The translations under genes were made by a program, and so were the position numbers. Shown piece by piece: positions 52,838 to 64,000 of a stretch of DNA of 64,000 nt; the first letter of the stretch is position 1, and every line of letters begins with the position of its first letter. The notes under the pieces were generated by a model. The model was not told the origin of the DNA. It did no database searches and saw only the letters and a list, made by a program, of their open reading frames with translations. Source of the DNA: Sitta carolinensis (lineage: Eukaryota; Chordata; Aves; Passeriformes; Sittidae); contig CM063288.1 of the NCBI GenBank assembly GCA_032173965.1, forward strand, positions 20,495,501-20,559,500. The letters are read 5' to 3'.

Positions 52838-52998
52838 ATGGCGGCCCTGCTCCTCCTCTACCTGCCCCTCCTGCCGGGGCTGGCCGGCGCCTTCAACCTG
52901 GACACGGACAACGTGATCAGCTGGAGCGGGGAGACGGGCAGCCTCTTCGGCTTCTCCCTGGCCATGCACCGGCAGCTGCAGCCGCAGGAGAAACGGCT
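52838..52998 (+). CDS. Integrin alpha-6, coding exon 1 (partial gene)
   Basis: This exon encodes the first 53 residues, plus two bases of the next codon, of integrin alpha-6. Alpha-6 pairs with beta-1 or beta-4 as a laminin receptor in basal epithelia, hemidesmosomes and neural progenitors. Residues 1-18 are a signal peptide with a Leu-rich core and an Ala-Gly-Ala cleavage site. The mature chain starts FNLD, as in the laminin-binding alpha-3/6/7 group. GSLFGFSLAMHRQLQP (residues 34-49) is the first FG-GAP strand region of the beta-propeller. LAMHRQLQP followed by EKR fits alpha-6 better than alpha-3 or alpha-7. The exon ends in phase 2 (CT|gtaagtg), so the Leu codon is completed in exon 2, as in other ITGA6 genes. 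The start ATG has C at -3 and G at +4, a middling Kozak context. It was chosen because it directly precedes the signal peptide. Later exons lie outside the window. Confidence 0.94.
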
Positions 52999-53005
52999 GT
53001 AAGTG
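52999..53005 (+). other. Splice donor of ITGA6 exon 1
   Basis: GTAAGTG is a near-perfect 5' splice site directly after the AAACGGCT codons. It also explains why the coding frame would otherwise hit a TAA at 53,000-53,002. Confidence 0.92.
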
Positions 53006-56000
53006 CACCGCGCCCCACCCGGCCCCGTCCCGGGCCGCCCGGTGGGACCCTCCAACCTTCCACCGCGGGAAAGTTCCCCTGGCGGCGGGCCGGGGTCGCC
53101 AGCCCCCGCGGGATGTCCGGCCGGCGGCGGGAGCGGGGCCCTCGGCGGGATGGGGCAGCACCTGCCGCGGGGCGCTGCGGGGCCGGGGCAGCGCCGAGCG
53201 GCCGCCTCCGCGCCCCGGGGACCTGTGGGGAGTCGGGACTAGAAAGGGGAAGCGAGCGACGGCCGCCGCTGGCAGCCCTTGCCAGCAGCGCTGTGCTGCG
53301 CGGGCCGCGCCGGCAGGCTGCAGCCCGGGGCAGCGGTGATCTGCTCCGCCGGAGCCTGCCCGGCCTCTCGGGTTTGTTCTCCCTGCGCATACCCGGCCTC
53401 GGGTAACCCAGGGTCTCCTGTTCAAGGCGGACCTGCCCGGGAGTGCAGCTGAGAGGCGATACAAAGAAGGCAGGAAAAATAAGTCGATGCTAGTGGCATA
53501 TGCGTGAAACTTCTTTTGGGAAATTACGGAGGCGAAATAAAGCTGCTGTGTACATCTTCGGCATCCTTGCTGCTTTGCGTCCATAGCGGAGCAGTGCGGG
53601 ACCCCACCCTGTCCAGTAGTGCTGGATGGAGTGTGAGTATAAAGTATTGTTGTTAAATAAATGCTCCCTCCTCATATTTAGTTTTAATTCAAGGCAAGAG
53701 ACGCTCATTATCCGTGTAGAGTTAACGGGAAAAGGAAGCGGGAAAGAAATAATATTCTTCATAAAGTTAGATGGTAAATTGAAAAATCCTGTGGGCTTAT
53801 TTTGCTCACACTTGCATTCTTGTGTGATTTCATAAAACTTACAGTGTGTGGAGGACTATAAATCATATATACCTGTGTTTCGTCTTCCATCTAGCAGATA
53901 AAATGACCCATAGCATCCTGAGGAATGAAATGTAAATCTGTGAGCGCCTTTCCAGAGGTCTTTATCTTAATTTTTGACAGGATTACGCTTGCATAGGTCT
54001 CATTTTAGTACTGCCAAGAAAGCAGTGCCCTAAGCTTGTTAGTCTCCTGTTATATTGTCAGTACTGGCAGAATGAGTGTGTAGGAATATGCAGCCAGCCA
54101 ATTACTGAGAAGAAAGAAATAGCAGAAACACAAGGACAGTCACAGTATTCAAGCTGGTATGTACTATTTGGCTGAAATGCCTCAGAGATTATTGGCATGA
54201 AAGTTCTGTATTGTATGTCTAGTAAGTGCTTCCTCGGGCAATCCAGTGTGGGGAAAGAGCAGAGCCAGATGCTATCTGCCTTGACATGGCTTTCTGTGAA
54301 TCCGGGCTTTCATGAGAAGCAAGGGTCTCTAATAGAGACAAACCCAGACTGGCCAAACTGCGTTTTATGGTGACATGCACTTCTGAGTATGAGATGTCTT
54401 GGCCGTTTTTCAAATCCATGAGTTTTAGCATGAAGAATTGGAATGCTACCCTGGTAGCATTGGTAGCTGCTGGGTAGTATGCTTGGAATTAACCCTTTTA
54501 TGTCAAACAGGTATGTTGCAGTCACTTTGAACATAAATTTTTCTGTCTGTAAGAGTAGTAGTGTGTGGCTTTAAGAGAACAAGACATTAAATTTAATTTT
54601 CTGAACTGTAACTATCTTTCTTAGGGACTGAGCTGTGTTTAGCTCACTTTGTATGAGTTCTGTCTGAAACAGGAGGTTTGGTGGGGAGTCTTGAAGAGAA
54701 GCCTTCTGTGTTAGGCTGCGTTTTTATATCAGATGAAAATGAGCTAGGTTGAGCTAATACCAAAGGCTTTGTGTGGTCTTTTCCACGGAAACCTCGTGCA
54801 ATTTCTGAATTGATTGACTCTTCGTAGACGGAACAAATGCTATCTGCTGTCCAGATACTTGGGGAAGGTAGAAAGTTATGGGAACAGAGGTCATACTGAG
54901 GTCTACTGCTGAGAAATAAGTGTGTCTAATGCCTGCATGCTACCCGTAACAGCAGGACTCAGGGGTGCAATACCTCTGCATTCCCAGCTTTTTGGTCTGT
55001 CTTACCTCTGCTGAAAAAGTGGTTTTCTGTACAGCTGTCTCTTAGTCAGAAGTGTTTATTTTCCCCCTTCTTCTTGAATGGATGCTAGTTTGAAAACTCA
55101 GTTACATTTGGAGTGTGAACACTGTTAAGTAGTTGCTAAAAATACAGAAACTCCAATTCTTACTGAAATGTAATTAAAAGTGATACTTGGAATCTCATCT
55201 GGCAGGGACCCTAATTTCAAAGAAACCTGTCAGCTTGAGCACCCTTCTACCCCTCCAGTTCTACAGAATTAGAAACAGGTTGTCATCGACATGTGCAAGA
55301 TCATTCCATCTTCAGAAAAACAAGAAAGTGAGAGAAGGTGAAATACATAGATTCTGTTCAAGCACTAAAGGCTTTGGAGCAAAGCTTGGTGAAACAAACG
55401 AAATTATGTGTAATTTTTCTCTTAACTCACTTAAGCATTTGTTAAGTGAAACGGTTCCCTCTTCCTCACACAGGATTATTCAGTGTTAATCATTACAACA
55501 GTCCTCTGTAAAGATGAGGGTGGAGAATGTCTAGGCAGTATGACAAATAAAGGTACAGCTGAAATAGCCTTTGATTGAACATGGTATTTGCTTTTGATCA
55601 TCTTTTTTTCTTTGTCACAGAATATTGTGGATTGCATGTTAGCTTTGAATGGCAAATTAATTTATTACTGTTAACTATAAATGCCATGTTTGCTAATGAG
55701 GAATTATTTAACTTTCAACATTAGGAACAGATGACTGTTCAATTGCTTTGACATCAGTTGTAAATGGTACTGAGTATAAAGCCATGGACTAGTAACAAGA
55801 TTTTGGTTTTGAGTATCTTCAGGTTAGAAGAGTTGGAAAGTTTGTCAGATGGAGCAGAGAAAAGCTTTAGTTTATGGTGACTGGAAGTGGACTGCTAATG
55901 GTATGTGGGTGTGAAAGAGAGCTGAATGCAAACTTCATGTGCATCAAGGAACATTTATGTTGGAGATACCTCCCTGGATTCGTGTCTATGGTTCTGGTTC

Positions 56001-56309
56001 CTTGTCAAGCATGGTGAATCAGGCAGCAGGAAAGGCTGATGGAGCTCTAAAGGAGCTGGGCTTTGTTGCTCTGTGTAAGGTCGTTCTGTTTTTAATCTGT
56101 CATATGATGAAAGGGAGTTGTGGTTCTGCAGGGGAGTGGTGGCACAACAGCAGTGCATTTTATCTGCAGACTGGAAGAAGGTTTGTAGCTTGGAGGGGTC
56201 TGAGACTGGGGAATGGCAAAGTTAAAGAAGAAACATGGTTAAAATGTAAGTGGTTCTGTAATGAAAATATGAGTGTATCCAGCATCTGTAGATGGGGACT
56301 ACACTGATT

Positions 56310-56430
56310 GTGCATATATTAGCTACTATATATTATAAATATATTACTATTATAATAAAAATGTAATTACTAGCTATTTACTATATATGTAGTGCATATA
56401 GGCATATATATGTAATTTTATAGAATATAT
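56310..56430. repeat. AT-rich low-complexity patch
   Basis: TATATA and ATATTA motifs without a strict period, lying about 140 bp before the CR1 ends. Low-complexity DNA. Confidence 0.75.
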
Positions 56431-56568
56431 AGAGATATGGTCTGTATGTATACATACTCCATGTAAGATGTCCAGCAAGTCCATTCCAGTTTGGTTGTAT
56501 TTCATAATGATTTAAGCATCTTGAATTAAAACACAAGCATCAAGAATATCTAAATTTGTATGTTACTT

Positions 56569-56650
56569 TCATAGAACCATAGAATCTTAGAATGACCTGG
56601 GTTGGAAAAGATCCTTAAGGTCAGGTCAAGTGTAAACTTAACACCCATTA
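56569..56650 (-). mobile_element. CR1 3' end, antisense to ITGA6
   Basis: On the + strand it opens with three 8-bp units (catagaac, catagaat, cttagaat), the reverse of the CR1 terminal ATTCTATG repeat. The gacctgggttggaaaagatcctt segment that follows CR1 termini comes next. Only about 80 bp is preserved, so it is a severely 5'-truncated LINE copy in intron 1. Confidence 0.85.
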
Positions 56651-56674
56651 GCCAGTTTTTATTTGTGGTTTGGA

Positions 56675-56740
56675 ATGATAGAATCACAAAATATCCTGAC
56701 TTGCAAGGGATCCACAAAGATTTATTTGCGAGTAATTCTG
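56675..56740 (-). mobile_element. Second CR1 3' end, antisense, adjacent to the first
   Basis: A new terminus begins with gatagaatcacaaaatatcc and continues ttgcaagggatccacaaag, matching the start of another CR1 subfamily tail read backwards. It lies about 25 bp after the first copy in the same orientation, so it is a separate insertion rather than a continuation. Confidence 0.75.
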
Positions 56741-59700
56741 GTATTATTTTCAGTAGAAGTATGGAGCTGAATTCAGGTAGGCTTCTTGATATTGTGTAAG
56801 GCAAAAAAAGGGAAGGAGTTACCAACATTAAGGATTCTCCCATCAGCTAAAAAGCTCTATTGAAAGCTGTGGATGGGCACTTTATGTCAAGACTGCACTG
56901 ACCATTACCAGCCGTGAAATCCTAAAAATGGTAGTGTCTTACTGAAATTTTTACTTGTCACAGGTTTTGCTGATACTGCAGGTCTCTACTGTGAGCTGTT
57001 ACATCAATACATAACAAAGTTGCCTCTTTGCTAAGAGGTCAGCAGGACTGCTGACATTGCTACACTGCTGCAGTGCATCCTCAGTGGCATTTAGCCAGTA
57101 CTTTTGTGTTCTCTGAGGGCTTGGGCTCAGAGACGCTTTGCTTCAGCAACAAAGAGCTGGATTATGCTGGTCTGCAGTGGGAGATGACAATTTGTGCTTG
57201 CAGAGGTGATGTAGTGCAATTCAGACTTTGGGCGAACTGAATTAATAACAATGAATGTTTAGACTTTCAGGCTTAAAAGCTGTAATAGTGATGGTCTTTA
57301 GTTAGTGCTTTTGTCAATTTAGAAATAAAGGATTTATAATAAATTTCCTTTTTTTTTTTTAGGCTGCAATTTTACCGTGTCACTGCACCTAGTTTTCTTC
57401 TCTTGAGTGTCTCTCTGATTTTTGTCAGTACAAACTGTTCTTGAATAACCTGCTTAGTATGCTTATTTGCTTTCTTAGTGATAGTAGAGGAGTTTGTCTG
57501 TGTTCAGGATAGATGTCCTGTGGCAAAGGTCAGGATCAAATGAAGTTGGAAAGGAAGAGGGAGGAGAAGTTGAAGAGTTTTCTTGTAGTGGTAAGGGACA
57601 GATTTTTCAAGAAAGATCCATTGAGCTAATATCATGGGTGAAAGAAGTGGGACGAATTTACGTTGCATGAGGGGTGTGTAGCTGTTACAGAAGGAGCAAA
57701 CTGCAGAAGGCTGGCTTTTTTCCCAGTACTGATTTTGAGTTATGTGCTTGGTTATCAGTGGCAGAAGCCAGACAGGTAGGTTGGCTTCTCATAAATATTT
57801 ATTTCATAAGGCCTAACAAGCAGAGAAGAATGATTACTGATCTGATTTGTTGCCGTCTGATTTCTCTACAAAAAAATGAAATTAGCATATTGGGTTGTCT
57901 GGCATGTTACCGTTGGAGATGCCTCATTCATTTGGAAAGAACTGCATTTAAGATCAGCTATTGTTTAAATGTTTCAGAACCAGCCTGGGTCTAGAGGAAT
58001 CGTTCTGGCCATAACTGTAAAAATGCCAAATTTTGAGGACATATTCTGTGGAAAGGACAAGGCTGAGATTAGGCTATTGGACAAATGTCAGTGTAAGAGC
58101 AAGTAAATAAAAATCCATATTATTGAATGAGCAGATGGCGGTCTGTACTGCGAAACATCAGCTGGAAAATGAACACCTTATTGTGGTATTTAGCAAGGGT
58201 AGGTAACAGCATATGGATGTTTGATGAAAGAACTATGCAGCCTGGAAAACATTGAATAATTCCTTTATTAGCACTGAATATTTTTGGTTGCAATATACAT
58301 AAGCAGGTTACTGCTTTGAAAGTAATGGGAGAAGAATGTAGCTTAGAGAAACAAACATGAATGTTGAAAAAAGGTTTTACTTACATTTTTAAAGGAATCA
58401 TTCTGTATGTTAAAAATAAATGAACTATACCATAGGTTAATAAAGCTCCTTTTGCAGCTCTGGCATAAAATGTATTACATTCTTGTTAAAATGCACTTCC
58501 CTTGGGTTTAACGTATTGTGAGTATCACATTTTCTAAGGTTATTTTGAGAACTCCATAGCAGTCACTTTGGAAAAGAGACTTTGGAAAAGTGCAGTTATG
58601 TTGGCTTAGCTTAAAGGACAGGCTGTGTGTATTTTGCTGTGAAGTACCTGATTTTTGTATCAAAATAGCAGTGAAAAGCAAAAAGCGTTGCTTCTTGCGT
58701 TGTGATTTTTGGAGCACCTCCTAGTATGCATTGATCATTTTTTTATCTGCTGGAGCAATGACTGTTTTTCTTGTTTCCCCTTACAGAACTGCATCTAAAA
58801 ATATGTAATTTCCTAATGTTGATTTCCTTCAAGGAGTTGAGCTGTGTGAGAATGATTAGACTGTGTTAGGAAGGGAGAAGGTCTGCTGAATCAAGGAGAA
58901 AAGGAGGTGTTTATGGGATGGGCCCTGCCAAGATGCCATCTACAGCATAAAAATGTACTCTAATTAATCCCTCCAGGGTAACATGGACAGATCCTGCACT
59001 GGATTTCACTGCTAGCTAGTGAGTTTCTAGGGTACTTTTCAGCTGTATTCCTTGCATTTGTTTTCCATTTTCAAGGAGTTTGGAGATACTCTGAGAAATT
59101 AGAGAACCCTGAATAGGAATGATCAGCATTTTGGAGTTTGCTGATAGCTAGTGTCCAAAGGAATGGCAGAATTTTCTTAGACAGAATGTTACTTCCTTAT
59201 TAGTGAAGATGACTGTTTGGAAATGGAACTGTATATGCTTGGTCTCTGCATGTTTCATCTGTCATTGTCACCTTCCTCAAAAGTAGGTCTATAAAATATA
59301 TTTTTAAAAACCCAAAGAATTGCACATTTGCTGGGAGCAACTCACTCCTGTATTGCCCGGGGTTGTTTGCTCAGCAGCACATGCATGGGTCAAAGGTCTG
59401 AGGGAAATGCATGCTTATCCTGGAAGTGGTCAAAAGCGCCAACCAGCTGTTGCAGATAGCAAGGACACCATCATCATGTGAGGTTGAATTTTTTGTGTCC
59501 TTTTCTTACTGCTCTTTTCACAATACTCTGCTAAGGGAGTTATAAAGATTGGTTAGCCTTGCGCTTTGTCATCAGTGCAGCTGAAGCTGTGTAGTGGTTC
59601 AGTCTGCTGGCTCTTAGATGTTAGTGATGTCTAGCAGAGTGTGTGAAAAGCTATTTTAATTATCCATGTTCGTGTAGTGTGAAAAAACCCCTCAAGTGAA

Positions 59701-62700
59701 AACTACATTTTCTTGGCCAAAGATGCTAAAATAAACTTGGTATGTTTTTTTTCTTATACAGCCAACTCCTGTAGCTGCTACTACAAATATGGCTTAATTT
59801 TGCAAGTCCATGTAATCTTTTTATCCACTCAATTTTTTTTTCTGCTAGAGAAATGTTTGATAATTATGTAGTGTGGTCCCAGAATATTGCTGAAGATGTA
59901 TGTTTCTTCTCTTCCCAGCCGAGCTGTGTTCCTGCATATAGTGGAAGAATACTTTGGTTGTCAGATCAGATCCAGTCCTAGAAATAGCAACAATACCGTT
60001 TGCACAACTTGCAGCTTACAGGAACGCAGGGTGTTAGAAATACCTGAAAAAAAACCTAATTAATTCTAGATTCTGCACAAGTGAGAATGTGTGGGGAGTG
60101 GCAAAAGAAAAAAATCTGTGTATGAGGGCATGCATGTAAAATTTGGTATGTGTGTATGTGGAGGAGTAGCAGTATATAGAGTAGGAGAATGCAGTGGGTT
60201 TCTTGGCATAGTCTCAAACATGTTAGTTTGCAAAAGATCTTGTTCTTAAGTTTTTAAAGCTGGTTGAAATTGTCAGTTTGTACATTCCTATTCATAGCAA
60301 AATATAACGGCTTCTTCTTGCACAAACGTGTATAAAAAGCAGTTTCTTGTGAATGTATTATTTAATTCTGTTGATATGTTTAATCAGTGTTTGAGTATCT
60401 GCATGAAACATAAGAAAGGACTCTTTGAGCATCCCAACTGCACAGGCATTTGTGTGACCTCTTTCTCCCAGGAAAATGCCTTATTGGAGCGATGTTCTTC
60501 CAAGGGATTTGAGTGCCTGTGTTTTCAGTTAATTTGAAGGCGTGGGGGCATAATGCGTCACGTACCCGAGTGACACATCTGCTTTTGTCATTAAGTTCAC
60601 GGCTTGAAGAAAACCCAAACTGTGGATCCGGTTATAGGCATTTAGCCCAGGGCTATGATAGCTTTGAGATAGCTTTAAGACTGAAGGAATAATTTGAACT
60701 GTGCTTTAGCATGCAAGTTCTTTCAGGCTGTTGGAAGTGTGTGTTTGATGGCCGTACATGTACTCGTTCTCTGTAGCTTTTGCTAGGGATTATCAGGAGT
60801 CTCAGGAAGGTCCGTGCTTTTTCTACACGTGCAGAGTTCTCTAGCCGGCTCCCACAGGGTATTCTTCTGTAGTGTGTGGGCTTAGGCTGGCAGCTGGGCA
60901 GGGCACAGCTCAGCTCAGGGGTGCCAGTGTTGGTCTGGTGTGGGTGAATATCCTTCCCCTGGGGTGCTGCTTGGTAGGTTTTAACTGAATGTGATGAACT
61001 TCTGTTCAGACCGTGAAGCAGCCAGAATTTATGTGGTTGTGTATTCTAGTGCAGGAGTTTTCTACCTGTCTTGGTATTCCCCCTACAATTCAGATAGAGA
61101 TGGTGGTGAGTCTGGAGAAGGAGGATCTCATAAATTGGATGTATGAGTGAAGGAACTATGGCTTGAGTTAGCATGGGGAGCAGTTGCTCTTCAAATTCTG
61201 CAGGGCTGTATTAGTCGCTGTAGTGTGTTATATTGCCTATTGATTCTACAGTAAAATGTCCATCCCTCTTGCAGTACTTCTTTCGTGCCTTTTAATGATT
61301 TAATTATGGTGATAAATGAAACCGATGTACTTCATTCTGTGAAGGAAATATAGGAATGACATTTCAACCCAAATATTTGTTTTGTGCAGAATTAGAACTA
61401 CTTTAATTTTATTTAAAATGGCTTTCGGCACACTGAATGAACAGTATATGCCTGTTAAGGTTGTTACCTCTCAAACAAGTAGTGCCTTCAAATACTGACT
61501 GGGTGCACTGCTTTCAGACTGGTTTTTTTCCCTGCAGAAAAAGAAAGTGAGCAACCATTTCCGTATTTTTTATTGCTTTTGTGTTTGTTTTTAAAATATG
61601 GACCTAATATATGATGTGATACTTCTTTTTCACGTGTTTTATATGAGATGCCATGTGTAGTGGGGATACAAAGACAAGTCCTGCAAATGTGAAGAAGTTT
61701 AAATGAATTCTGTGGTTTTCTGTGGTGTGAATGGCCAGTAGCCCAAATGCAGGAAAAAGCAATTCCTAGTTTCTGTTACGCGCTTGTTTACTTCAGCCTG
61801 TGGAGCGTGCCATGTCCGCCAGAGGCCGATCCCAGCGCCCGCTCTAGCAGCTGCTTCTGCAGGGCCCGTGCTGCTGCGGTGTGGGCTGCAGGCAGCACGG
61901 CCAGCATGGACACGTCACTCTCTCTGTGCACGGAGCGAGCTGGGGGCTGCTGGGTCACCCCAGCTGCTTTGCTGCAACTGTCCTTGCTTGCTTGTCCTGC
62001 AGCTTAGTGCATCTGCAGTGGAGAGCAGCTGGGTTGTACCCGGCTGGCTGTGGTGTGGGACTCCTGCAGTTCAGTCCTTGCAGTGCAGACACGCTGACTG
62101 GGGCTGAGCTAGACGTGCCAGAACTTCGGCTCTCAAGTTAGTTTCTTGAAATGGTGCGCTTGTCACTTCTTGAGTTAAACTACATGTTGTTGTAAGAGGA
62201 TTTCATGCAGTACCAGGCACTGCCATGTTAGAAAACCTGAGTGAAAATCCCTTTAACATTCTTTCTTCTGTAAGTTTATAATAAATTGATTATGAAACTG
62301 TCTAATACATATTTTACAGTACCAGTTCATAGTCAGGTCTGTTCCTGACATGGGTGTTCTTCCTTTAAAATCTGAAGAATGTATAGATTGTAAGGGAGAA
62401 ACTAAACCTGTAAATAGTATAGAGGTTTACTTGCTGTTTGACAATATGAAAACTATGAAGTATCTGGTGATTAAAGCCAGAGAGTGGTGTCTGAAATAGA
62501 AAACTGGATTTTGAAACACAAATTTGGAACAGACCGTACTATTTCTTCTAAGAAAAATGCTTTGTACCAATGGAAGTGAGATCTGCAAAACCTGTTTCAA
62601 ATCCAGACAGGTTGGGTTCTGGCCTGCATTGGGGAAGTGTTTATTTTCGTTTTCCATGTGACTTTCAGAAAGTCAATAATAAGTGGCCTTTCTAGAACAA

Positions 62701-63412
62701 CAAGTATCTTTGTAGTTCCAGTTTTGCTTTGTAGTAGCTTGCCCTAGTCCTTCTGCTGCTTTTGGCTTTATTTCCCAGCCTCAATCATAATCTGTTTCCT
62801 AAAAAAAGGCTGAAAAAATAAAACAAAAATTGCACTCCTTCAAGCGCCAAGCCTCCAGGCAACAGAGATTAATGATGTACTTGGCCACAGCTTTGCACTT
62901 TTAGTTCCAAAATGTAGCTATGGAGTAGCAGATCAGGAGAATATTCAGTCACTTAAAATAGGTTTTAATAATATACTGACCATGATGGGTGTCTCTGTAA
63001 AAAGCATCACAAACCAGCTCCTTCTGACACAGTTACTGGTTGTATTTTGCTGGGGAAGGTTTTTTTTGGAGGAGCCTATGGTTCAGCTCCAGTTCCCATT
63101 AGCAGCCCAAGTGTGTGAAGGGGCAATCTCTCTGTGCTAATTAGTCTGTGGTGCTCTTGTCCTGTGACTCATTTCTGTTGTGGAATGCCAAATTCAAGCA
63201 CGAAGCAAGGTTGATGCCACTAATATTCACACCAAGTGTCTGTCCCACTGACCAACTTCTGTAATGCTGAAATACTATGGTGGTTAAATGCATCCGTCTT
63301 CTGTGTTTGTTAGTTTTAAAAACAGTTGAGACCAAATCAGCGCAGAGGACTGAAAATACAGCTCAGGTGGAGGGCTGTAGATTCCCACATTGTGATCCGA
63401 GATCTCTGCCTG

Positions 63413-63468
63413 GAGGTTTTAAATATTTGACAGATGACTTGAGGTTTTAAATATTTGACAGATGACTT
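63413..63468. repeat. Perfect 28-bp tandem duplication
   Basis: The unit gaggttttaaatatttgaca plus gatgactt occurs twice head to tail (63413-63440 and 63441-63468) with no mismatch. The absence of divergence points to a recent event or an assembly artefact. Confidence 0.95.
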
Positions 63469-64000
63469 GTGACTGGTGATTTTGTACTAAAATTTAAACC
63501 GAATTAGAACTAGTTTATTTTCTTCATTTTGCTTAATCTAGTGAAACTCTTTCCCAAGAGGGCACTGGAACTGGGAGAGAGAAAGGATGTGGCAGTCTAA
63601 CTGTTCAGTCAAGGGTGGGACATTTCATGGCATTTAGCTTTGTCAGTTTCCAAATCTGCCCTCTCTGTGGAGTCTTTCTGAAAACATAACGAAGTGCAAA
63701 GTCTGCAGTGGCAGCATTGTTACCTGAGATCAGCAGTATTAAATCTGACACTTGTGCTCAATGGAGCCTACAAAATTGGAAATTACTTACACCAGTGACT
63801 ATTTTATTTCGTCTATATGTGGAAATCGTTAATGGTTTCTTACCCAGGAAACACTTTCATGATTTCTACTCCAGTCTGTTAAGGCTCAGAGCAGGCACTA
63901 CAGATGTGTTGCTTTTACTTTTAAAAAAAGGCTGGCAAAAATGTGCCTTGTTTGGGTAGAAAGTTACCATGGAACAGGAAGGAATTTAAGGAATGAAGAA

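Larger units (their letters stand above)
52270..53470 (+). promoter_or_regulatory. CpG-island promoter of ITGA6
   Basis: Base composition changes abruptly here from AT-rich to very GC-rich with frequent CpG, and returns to AT-rich after about 53,470. The island brackets coding exon 1 and the start of intron 1, as expected for a broad housekeeping-type promoter. I see no TATA box at a suitable distance from the exon. GC boxes are abundant, notably near 52,630-52,640 and 52,725-52,751. The mammalian ITGA6 promoter is likewise GC-rich and TATA-less. The transcription start probably lies between about 52,650 and 52,830; this is inference. Long open frames on both strands inside the island are a by-product of few stop codons in GC-rich DNA. 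Confidence 0.9.
52999..64000 (+). other. ITGA6 intron 1 (5' part)
   Basis: No exon 2 coding sequence (the LLVGAPR segment and following residues) is found before the window ends, so the intron is at least 11 kb. Intron 1 of ITGA6 is also very long in mammals. After the CpG island ends near 53,470 the intron is AT-rich and mostly unique. It holds two CR1 ends (56.57-56.74 kb), an AT-rich patch, a GC-richer block near 61.8-62.1 kb and a 28-bp tandem duplication. Regulatory elements are common in such introns but none is demonstrable here. Confidence 0.85.

Noticed and set aside
52053..52838. A 261-codon plus-strand open frame across the CpG island
   Set aside because: It lies in a different frame from ITGA6, consists mostly of Gly, Arg, Pro and Ala in its second half, and arises because GC-rich DNA has few stop codons. 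The T-rich tract is translated as Phe/Ser runs, which no real protein would need.
52699..53406. A 235-codon plus-strand frame running through exon 1 into the intron
   Set aside because: It starts at GTG, ignores the perfect splice donor at 52,999, and is a compositional by-product.
52787..53584. A 265-codon minus-strand open frame over ITGA6 exon 1
   Set aside because: It is the shadow of the GC-rich island and exon 1 read backwards. It is Arg/Pro/Ala-rich with no recognisable domain. An antisense transcript could exist here, but the frame is no evidence for one.
55939..56307. Possible ITGA6 exon 2 or alternative exon in a 122-codon frame
   Set aside because: The translation lacks the LLVGAPR motif and the following propeller sequence that exon 2 must encode, and no acceptor-donor pair frames it.
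1..64000. CRISPR arrays, phage genes, operons or other prokaryotic defence systems
   Set aside because: There are no regularly spaced direct repeats and no dense same-strand genes. The CR1 and LTR elements plus the spliced integrin exon place the window in a bird nuclear genome.

Overview
This window looks like nuclear DNA of a bird. The evidence is an avian-type CR1 LINE, CR1 3' ends with their terminal octamer repeats, and a solo LTR of the type I know from avian ERVL elements. The signal-peptide exon also reads like avian integrin alpha-6. The species cannot be fixed. From memory, the exon differs from chicken ITGA6 in a few residues, so it is probably another bird. There are no bacterial-style operons, phage genes, CRISPR arrays or plasmid features.

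Layout: positions 1 to about 52,270 are AT-rich, non-coding and intergenic. They contain a complete solo ERVL-type LTR (3850-4948), about 1 kb of decayed sense CR1 reverse-transcriptase sequence (about 6615-7640), an old antisense CR1 tail (about 13,707-13,970) and many simple repeats and long A or T runs. The rest is unique sequence in which I recognise no exon. In vertebrates ITGA6 lies downstream of the DLX1/DLX2 pair across a long gene desert. If that order holds here, this left part is the ITGA6-proximal side of the desert.

The one gene I can support is ITGA6, on the + strand. A CpG island of about 1.2 kb (52,270-53,470) holds a dense GC-box array, then coding exon 1 (52,838-52,998), which ends at a perfect GTAAGTG donor. 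Exon 1 encodes the signal peptide and the first strands of the beta-propeller. The remaining 11 kb is the 5' part of a large intron 1. It holds two adjacent antisense CR1 3' ends, an AT-rich patch, a local GC-rich block and a perfect 28-bp tandem duplication.

Nearly all other open frames in the window are short, lack similarity I can recognise, and often start at non-ATG codons. I treat them as chance. I found no convincing undescribed system. The best leads are promoter-side: the G-quadruplex-prone GC-box array, and an acceptor-like tract followed by an upstream frame that stays open into ITGA6 exon 1. A further lead is a pair of unrecognised, oppositely oriented open frames at 43.8-45.05 kb.
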